Part shown: in pieces, positions 32,417-37,301 of the stretch
How the letters are laid out: each line of letters opens with the position of its first letter
Numbering within the stretch: the stretch's first letter is position 1
DNA from: an uncultured Blautia sp.
GTDB lineage: Bacteria; Bacillota; Clostridia; Lachnospirales; Lachnospiraceae
Assembly: GCA_938028845.1 (NCBI GenBank)
Contig: CALIZJ010000123.1
Coordinates: forward strand, 1 to 37,301
DNA: 37,301 nt
Direction: 5' to 3'
The notes under the pieces: generated by a model
What the model was told of the DNA's origin: nothing
Databases searched by the model: none
The model's input: the letters and a program-made list of their open reading frames with translations, nothing else
Made by a program: the position numbers and the translations under genes

Positions 32417-33473
32417 TGCAAAAAAATTTGAGGCTCTGCGGACTGTGTTTGCCATCCTGGTCGCGCTTGCAATCTCATTTGTCATTATTTTTATGGTAAG
32501 CGAACAGCCTTTGGAAGCAATTTATCAATTACTGACAGGACCGCTGTCCAGCAAGCGAAACTTTGGAAATGTGCTGGAATCTATGGTTCCCCTGATCTTT
32601 ACCGGAACCGGCGTATGTATCATGTTTTCCGCAAACCAGATCAACCTGGCAAGTGAGGGTGCCTTCCATATCGGCGGTCTGATCGCATCCTGCGTTGCTA
32701 TTTATGTGACTGCGAACTTTGTATCTCCTGTCCTGGCCATTATCTGTGCCGGCATCGTAGGAGCGTTATTTACAGCGATTCCTGCTGTTATGAAGATCAC
32801 TACAAGTGCGCCTGAACTGGTGTCTTCTCTGATGATCAACTATCTGGCTCTGTATTTCGGAAACTATATGCTGAACAATGTGATTGGAGATCCGAAGGCC
32901 AGTGCGGCTTCCTATGCCCTCAGCGAGGCTTCAGAGCTTCCTGTGTTTATCAGCGGAACTAGAGTTCACGTAGGATTTCTGCTGGCTATTATTGTGGCGG
33001 TGCTTGGATATGTTTTCCTGTATCGGACGAAGATGGGATATGAACTTCGCCTGACGGGTGAAAACGGCTCTTTTGCCAAGTATTCCGGTATAAGTATTGT
33101 GAAAGTTATTTTGATCTCCCAGCTGCTGGGCGGATTCATTGCAGGAATGGGCGGCGGAGTGGAAATGCTGAGCCCTATTTACGCAAGATTTACCTGGACA
33201 GCCCTTTTAGGATATGGCTGGGACGCTATCGTAATCTGTACCTTGGCGAAGAAAAATCCTCTATATACGCCGTTTGCGGCTTTATTCCTGGCGTATCTAA
33301 GGACAGGAGCTTCCATCATGGCAAGAAGGACAGATGTTACTTTGGAAATCGTGCAGATCACACAGGGTATCATCATCATGCTTGTTGTGGCAGAGCAGTT
33401 CCTGAGCAAGTATAAACATAAACTGATCGCAAGAGAGGCGAAAGCATCTCTTAAAGACGAGGAGGTGGCATAA
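32409..33473 (+). CDS. Nucleoside ABC transporter permease 1 (BPD_transp_2 type)
   Basis: The 354-residue membrane permease has about ten hydrophobic segments. The family pattern is clear: TGVCIMFSANQINLASEGAFHIGGL, ELVSSLMINYLALYFGNYM and YELRLTGENGSFAKYSGIS, then QLLGGFIAGMGGGVEMLSP. It is translationally coupled to the ATPase gene (8-bp overlap) and followed at 2 bp by the second permease, with which it forms the channel. This pairing with a BMP protein is the NupABC/YufNOPQ type of nucleoside importer. Confidence 0.92.
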   Translation: MSSAKKFEALRTVFAILVALAISFVIIFMVSEQPLEAIYQLLTGPLSSKRNFGNVLESMVPLIFTGTGVCIMFSANQINLASEGAFHIGGLIASCVAIYVTANFVSPVLAIICAGIVGALFTAIPAVMKITTSAPELVSSLMINYLALYFGNYMLNNVIGDPKASAASYALSEASELPVFISGTRVHVGFLLAIIVAVLGYVFLYRTKMGYELRLTGENGSFAKYSGISIVKVILISQLLGGFIAGMGGGVEMLSPIYARFTWTALLGYGWDAIVICTLAKKNPLYTPFAALFLAYLRTGASIMARRTDVTLEIVQITQGIIIMLVVAEQFLSKYKHKLIAREAKASLKDEEVA

Positions 33474-33475
33474 GT

Positions 33476-34396
33476 ATGTGGAATGCGATTTTATCCCCTG
33501 ATTTTTTCAGTTCTATCTTAAGATCCGCTACGCCGATCCTTTTTGCCACCCTGGCAGCCGGCATCGCGGCGAAATCCGGTATTACCAACATGGCTTTGGA
33601 AGGAATTCTTCTGTTTTCCGCCTTGTTTGGAGTTATTTTTTCCTCTTTGACCCAGAGCGCGTGGCTGGGGCTTCTGATCACTATGATCGTAGGCGGTCTG
33701 ATCGGGCTTATTTTGGCCTTCTTTGTACTGAACCTGAAAACAGATGAGATCCTGGCGGCAATTGCCATTAACCTGGCGGCCACAGGAGGAACGGTCCTTA
33801 TCATGCTGTATTTCTCAGGAGACCGCGGTGTTTCTTCTTCCATCAGAAGCTTTGCTACTCCTAGCGTCACCATTCCTGTGATCGATAAGATACCGTTTAT
33901 CGGCGAGATCCTTTCCGGACAAAATGCCCTCACTTGGCTGGCGCTGCTGGCTGTGATTGTCATGCATCTCTTCTTGTATAAGACTCCTTTGGGATTGTCC
34001 ATCCGTGCCGTAGGAGAGAATAAAAACGCAGCGGAATCCGTAGGTATCAGCTCTAGAAAAATTCAGTACATTGCCCTGATCATCAGCGGCGTTCTCGCAG
34101 CTATGGGCGGTTTCTACCTGTCCGGCGGTTATATGAACATGTTTACAAAGGATATGTCCGGCGGCCGCGGGTACATTGCCCTGGCAGCGTCCAGCATGGG
34201 CGGCGACACCCCGGTGGGAGGTTTCCTGGTGTCCCTTCTCTTTGGTGCGGCTCAGGCGCTGGCAAATATCATGCAGCTTACTTCTGTAATGCCGTATGAG
34301 ATTATTTTGATGGTTCCATATCTCACCACCTTAGTTGGACTTGGAATTTACTATTACAGCCGAAAGAAAAAGAGGGAACGTTTAAGTGGCAAATAA
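33476..34396 (+). CDS. Nucleoside ABC transporter permease 2 (BPD_transp_2 type)
   Basis: The 306-residue permease has eight to ten hydrophobic segments: PILFATLAAGIAAKSGITNMALEGILLF at the N-terminus, then LKTDEILAAIAINLAATGG and GLSIRAVGENKNAAESVGIS, the last being the loop that contacts the ATPase. AAMGGFYLSGG and GRGYIALAASSMGG are family-typical. GAGGTGG upstream serves as ribosome binding site. Its final codons overlap the nucleoside hydrolase start by 11 bp. Confidence 0.92.
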   Translation: MWNAILSPDFFSSILRSATPILFATLAAGIAAKSGITNMALEGILLFSALFGVIFSSLTQSAWLGLLITMIVGGLIGLILAFFVLNLKTDEILAAIAINLAATGGTVLIMLYFSGDRGVSSSIRSFATPSVTIPVIDKIPFIGEILSGQNALTWLALLAVIVMHLFLYKTPLGLSIRAVGENKNAAESVGISSRKIQYIALIISGVLAAMGGFYLSGGYMNMFTKDMSGGRGYIALAASSMGGDTPVGGFLVSLLFGAAQALANIMQLTSVMPYEIILMVPYLTTLVGLGIYYYSRKKKRERLSGK

Positions 34397-35342
34397 AAGA
34401 AAAATCATTATGGACTGTGACCCGGGAATTGACGATGCCGTTGCTTTGTGCCTGGCGGCGGCCCGCCCGGATGCTTTTGATATTGTAGGGATTACTACAG
34501 TAGCCGGCAATCAGACAATTGAAAAAGTTACAGAAAATGCACTGCGTCTTGTAGATTTTTACAAGCTTGACATTCCGGTGGCAAAGGGAGCCGGTACACC
34601 TGTGCTGCGGCCTCCGGTAACAGCATCGGATATCCATGGAAAGAACGGATTGGGAGATGTGGAAATTCCTGCCGCAAAACGCAGGACAGTACAGGAGAAT
34701 GCAGTAGTATTTATGAATAAGCTTTTCCAGCAGCTCCCTGAAGGGGAAAAGATCACTTTGATCCCCACAGGACCTCTGACAAATGTAGCGCTGCTGTTTG
34801 ATGTTTTTCCTGAGGTTAAGGAAAAGGTAGAGGAGATTGTTTTAATGGGCGGCGCTGCTGTAGGGGGAAACGTTACTTCTGCCAGTGAGTTTAATATTTA
34901 TGAAGACCCTGAGGCCGCGGCAATCGTATTTAACAGCGGGGTTCCCATAGTCATGTGCGGGCTGGACGCAACCCATCTTTGCGGAATAGAAAGAGAAAAG
35001 GCACAGGATTTGGTGGATAATGGAGGAGAAATCGCTCAGGCAGTGGGGAAAATGGTGCAGTTTTATCTAAACAGCCCGGCATACAGAGATAAAAAGGCAG
35101 CCTGCATACATGACGCGGCTACTTTTATGTACCTGCTCCACCCGGAAATCTTTAAAGGCGTGAAAATGCCGGTTTCTGTCGATTGTTCCGATGGACCTAT
35201 GAGAGGAAATACTCTCTGTGATATGAGAGGAAAGGTACCGGAGGAAGAACTTCATGTAACGGTCCTTATGGATGCGGATGAAGAAAAGTTCCAGGAATAT
35301 CTTCTGAAGGCAGTCTGGGAACTGGATAAGAAAATAGGATAA
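34386..35342 (+). CDS. Nucleoside hydrolase (inosine-uridine preferring family)
   Basis: The 318-residue cytosolic enzyme hydrolyses ribonucleosides to base and ribose. The Ca2+ and ribose site DCDPGIDDA (Asp10, Asp12, Asp16, Asp17) is intact. MGGAAVGGNVTSASEFNIYEDPEAA supplies the conserved Asn/Glu, and CIHDAATF gives His242 and the last metal ligand Asp243. The start is GTG at 34386, supported by AGAGGG upstream and by coupling to the permease gene. As the last gene of the nucleoside uptake operon it acts on what the transporter brings in. The deleted relative at 9527 shows what the intact protein should look like. Confidence 0.93.
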   Translation: MANKRKIIMDCDPGIDDAVALCLAAARPDAFDIVGITTVAGNQTIEKVTENALRLVDFYKLDIPVAKGAGTPVLRPPVTASDIHGKNGLGDVEIPAAKRRTVQENAVVFMNKLFQQLPEGEKITLIPTGPLTNVALLFDVFPEVKEKVEEIVLMGGAAVGGNVTSASEFNIYEDPEAAAIVFNSGVPIVMCGLDATHLCGIEREKAQDLVDNGGEIAQAVGKMVQFYLNSPAYRDKKAACIHDAATFMYLLHPEIFKGVKMPVSVDCSDGPMRGNTLCDMRGKVPEEELHVTVLMDADEEKFQEYLLKAVWELDKKIG

Positions 35343-35409
35343 GACAGCTTATCCCAGATAAAATAGGTAAGCCGAAAAAGCAGCAGAAGGCTTTTCCTAA
35401 GTAAAGAAA

Positions 35410-35436
35410 AACAGCTTCGTGAAAAGCGAAGCTGTT
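35410..35436 (-). terminator. Terminator of the PfkB kinase gene
   Basis: AACAGCTTCG (35410-35419) pairs with CGAAGCTGTT (35427-35436). On the minus strand TTTTCTTTAC follows, so it terminates the kinase transcript. It may also slow convergent transcription from the nucleoside operon. Confidence 0.75.
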
Positions 35437-35437
35437 C

Positions 35438-35522
35438 TAAACTTAGATAAGAGCAAGCGGACGAAGATCTTCCGGAAAGAGATAAGCGATATCAGGCTGC
35501 TTTAAACTTAGATAAGATCAAG
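35438..35522 (-). repeat. Duplicated 3' end of the PfkB kinase gene
   Basis: The last codons and stop of the kinase (complement of 35503-35522) recur 65 bp downstream at 35438-35457 with one mismatch in 20 bases. The preceding ~20 bases are also related (both begin CCGGA), and the second copy reads as an alternative tail, PEDLRPLALI then stop. This looks like the leftover of a tandem duplication or of a replaced paralogue. Confidence 0.5.
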
Positions 35523-36410
35523 TTTGGCAAATTCTTCATCCGGCAGGATGGCGGAAGAATTTCCCACCACTGCCGCGGCGACTTTATTGGCGCTGGCAAT
35601 GGCGGCGGAAAGACTTTGGCCCCGCTTCAGACAGGCGATTACAGAGCCTATATGGGAGTCTCCAGCTCCGATGGTATCCACCTGGCGGGTTTTTACCGGG
35701 GGAACGATGTCATCCTTGTCTCCGTCATAATAATAACAGCCCTTATCTCCCAGCGTGATGATGACTGTGTTATGCGTTCTGTCATAGAGGCTTCTGGCCG
35801 CCTGGGTGATCTGCTGCGCCCGGGTGACTTCTAGGGCTTCGCTTTCATTTAGATGAAGAATAGGAGACAGTCTGTAAATGCGGTCAAGGAGAAGAGAATC
35901 GATCACCGTAAGACGGGGCCCCGGGGCAAAAAAGATCTTAAGCTGGGGATTTTTTTCCAGAAAATCTACAATAACGTCTCCGGTTACTTCCTCAATTTCC
36001 AAGCCGCAGATATAAACGGAGTCGATCTCTTCGGTCTTTATCAGGTCGAACCACTCCCGGCGAAACAGATATTCTGCTCCGTGATAGGAGCTAAAAGTCC
36101 GCTCGCCCGTGCTTTCTACGAAACAGTAGCAGCAGCCGTTGTCCTGGTTCGGGGAAGGAATGGGAGAAGAAATGCCTCTTTTTTTTAGTTCCTCCCGTAC
36201 AAAATATCCGTAAATTCCTGTGCCCACAGGAGAAAAAAGTATGTAGGGAACTTGAAAATGACGGATAGAATCTGATACATTAAATGCGCAGCCTCCTAAA
36301 GACATTTGCTGGCGGCGGACATGGACATCTTCTCCGGTCTTCGGAAGGCGGTCCATAAGCTCAATGATTACATCTACTACAGTAGATCCGATAACTAATA
36401 TTTTTTTCAT
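35508..36410 (-). CDS. PfkB family sugar/nucleoside kinase (ribokinase-like)
   Basis: The 300-residue kinase has N-terminal ILVIGSTVVDVI and LGGCAFNVSDSIRHF (signature 1 region), VGTGIYGYFVREELKKRGI, LHLNESEA, VIITLGDKGCYYYD and the catalytic anion-hole motif DTIGAGDSHIGSV with the general base Asp. The family phosphorylates ribose, nucleosides or related sugars. Next to a nucleoside hydrolase a ribokinase-like role fits best, but nucleoside kinase is possible. The start was set at ATG 36410, preceded by AAAGGAG; a longer reading from 36437 lies before this site. It is transcribed convergently with the nucleoside operon. Confidence 0.87.
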   Translation of the reverse strand: MKKILVIGSTVVDVIIELMDRLPKTGEDVHVRRQQMSLGGCAFNVSDSIRHFQVPYILFSPVGTGIYGYFVREELKKRGISSPIPSPNQDNGCCYCFVESTGERTFSSYHGAEYLFRREWFDLIKTEEIDSVYICGLEIEEVTGDVIVDFLEKNPQLKIFFAPGPRLTVIDSLLLDRIYRLSPILHLNESEALEVTRAQQITQAARSLYDRTHNTVIITLGDKGCYYYDGDKDDIVPPVKTRQVDTIGAGDSHIGSVIACLKRGQSLSAAIASANKVAAAVVGNSSAILPDEEFAKLDLI

Positions 36411-36523
36411 GACAGCTCCTTTGGCTAATGCAGGCATTAGTCGTTAGATGACAGGCCTGCGGGATGAAATGAGATAAATAAATGCTGCTGTAAAAAAGCA
36501 TTACGAATTTATGCTACCACAGA

Positions 36524-36561
36524 TTATAGTAAAAGACAAATAAATTTGTCTTTTACTATAA
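36524..36561. repeat. Perfect 17-bp inverted repeat, possible dispersed element (copy 2)
   Basis: TTATAGTAAAAGACAAA (36524-36540) and its exact complement (36545-36561) flank a 4-nt loop TAAA. It lies in the divergent gap between the kinase and the second amidohydrolase. The left arm and loop recur at 17434-17460. It could be an extragenic repeat, an operator, or a symmetric promoter element (TATAAT/TATAAC appears at each end). The gap 36411-36698 otherwise holds only the dyad at 36631-36670. Confidence 0.7.
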
Positions 36562-36630
36562 CCCTCCGGGAGGATGCGCACGATTTTTGATAGGAAATAT
36601 CTGCGTTTTATGCAGCAAAAATCAGCGCGG

Positions 36631-36670
36631 CAAATGTCATAATAAAAAGAATTATGACGTTTGCTATAAT
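36631..36670 (+). promoter_or_regulatory. Dyad operator overlapping the promoter of the second amidohydrolase
   Basis: A 13-bp inverted repeat (CAAATGTCATAAT at 36631-36643 and ATTATGACGTTTG at 36651-36663, one mismatch, 7-bp spacer) ends 1 bp before a perfect -10 TATAAT (36665-36670) and covers the -35 position, where no consensus is present. This arrangement suggests control by a dimeric regulator. Confidence 0.55.
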
Positions 36671-36698
36671 TTTACTGGCAATACGGAAAGGAGAATTT

Positions 36699-37301
36699 AT
36701 GGGGAAAACAATTTTATTAAAAGGCGCGTCCCTTCTTGATGAAAAGGCACAGTGCATACAGAAGCAGAACCTGTATGTGCAGGATGGAAAGATAGCAAAA
36801 ATCCTGCCTGAAAAGGATGACAGCTATTCTATCAAGGCACAGGAGGTTCTGGATTGCAGCAAATATTATGTAAGTCCTGGCCTGGCGAATCTCCATACCC
36901 ATACGGCAATGAACATTTTTAAAGGCATTGCGGAAGATGTGACTGCCAATGCCTGGTTTAATGAGATGATCTGGCCTTATGAAAGTAAGATGACAGACGA
37001 TGACGTTTATGTGGGTACTCTCCTTGGGATTGCGGAAATGCTGAACAATGGGGTGACGGTATTTGCCGACCATTATTTCGGTGAGGAGCAGGTCCTTAAG
37101 GCGGTAAAGGAAACAGGCATCAGAGGGGATTTGGCTCCTACTATTTTTGGAACTGCCCCGGAATTTCCGGAACGTTTGGCAAAGGTAAAGGAGTTTATCC
37201 TAGCCCACAGGGAGGATTCTGACAGGATCGCTTTCCATATGGGACCGCATTCCAATTATACCTGTCCCGCGCCTACTTTGGGACAGATGGTGGATGCGGC
37301 T
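36699..37301 (+). CDS. Amidohydrolase, purine/cytosine deaminase-like (5' part, cut by window end)
   Basis: The first 201 codons are present and the frame runs off the window. It starts MGKTILLKGASLLDE, continues with LDCSKYYVSPGLANLHTHTAM (the HxH metal motif), WFNEMIWPYESKMTDDDVYVGTLLGIAEML and GVTVFADHYF. It is a clear family relative of the gene at 22567 (both carry the IWPYES-NMTxxD stretch), but only loosely similar. The likely role is deamination of a nucleobase or nucleoside released in this district. RBS AAAGGAG at the correct distance from ATG 36699. Confidence 0.85.
   Translation, partial: MGKTILLKGASLLDEKAQCIQKQNLYVQDGKIAKILPEKDDSYSIKAQEVLDCSKYYVSPGLANLHTHTAMNIFKGIAEDVTANAWFNEMIWPYESKMTDDDVYVGTLLGIAEMLNNGVTVFADHYFGEEQVLKAVKETGIRGDLAPTIFGTAPEFPERLAKVKEFILAHREDSDRIAFHMGPHSNYTCPAPTLGQMVDAA

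Overview
The window looks like a chromosomal segment of a moderate-GC anaerobic Clostridia, most likely Lachnospiraceae. The grounds are the family mix (YesM/YesN-type two-component systems, rubrerythrin, BMP-type nucleoside ABC transporter, TipA-like MerR regulator, paired MATE exporters), strong AGGAGG-type ribosome binding sites, frequent TTG/GTG starts and AT-rich intergenic promoters. No rRNA, tRNA, CRISPR array, prophage or insertion sequence was seen.

Layout. 1-7400: the 3' end of an unknown gene, an NCS2 xanthine/uracil-type permease (-), a TipA-like MerR regulator with a 19-bp-spacer promoter and a catabolite-repression (cre) site, a Gfo/Idh/MocA oxidoreductase with an unusual insertion, a PutP-type sodium/proline symporter and a MATE exporter (-). 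7400-12850: a minus-strand sugar-uptake operon, eroded by deletions. Its order is sensor kinase, AraC-type response regulator with most of its receiver domain missing, stump of a nucleoside hydrolase, 21-codon stump of the solute-binding protein, two permeases, and another gene remnant. 13000-16270: an N-acetylmuramoyl-L-alanine amidase, a second MATE exporter and rubrerythrin. 16270-22500: a phosphate operon pstS-pstC-pstA-pstB-phoU-histidine kinase, in which PstS has its two sequence halves in swapped order (a circular permutation) and the usual response-regulator gene is absent. 22500-37301: a nucleoside/nucleobase salvage district. It holds two amidohydrolase deaminase-like genes, a flavodoxin-fold oxidoreductase, uridine phosphorylase, two Crp/Fnr (YeiL-like) regulators, a pair of small DMT transporters, an operon of ADP-ribosylglycohydrolase-family protein + BMP-type ABC transporter + nucleoside hydrolase, and a PfkB sugar/nucleoside kinase.

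How it fits together (inference). Nucleosides enter through the BMP-type ABC transporter and are split by the nucleoside hydrolase (and possibly the ADP-ribosylglycohydrolase homologue) or by uridine phosphorylase. Released ribose can be phosphorylated by the PfkB kinase, and released bases deaminated by the amidohydrolases; the NCS2 permease moves free bases. Both Crp/Fnr genes have a palindrome with the shared core GACA-NN-TGTC close to position -42 of a predicted promoter. One of these palindromes, plus a second copy, lies in the divergent control region of the nucleoside operon, which suggests one regulatory circuit.

The most unusual observations are the circularly permuted, non-lipoprotein PstS, the shared Crp/Fnr palindromes and the ADP-ribosylglycohydrolase-containing nucleoside operon, followed by the multiply deleted sugar operon.
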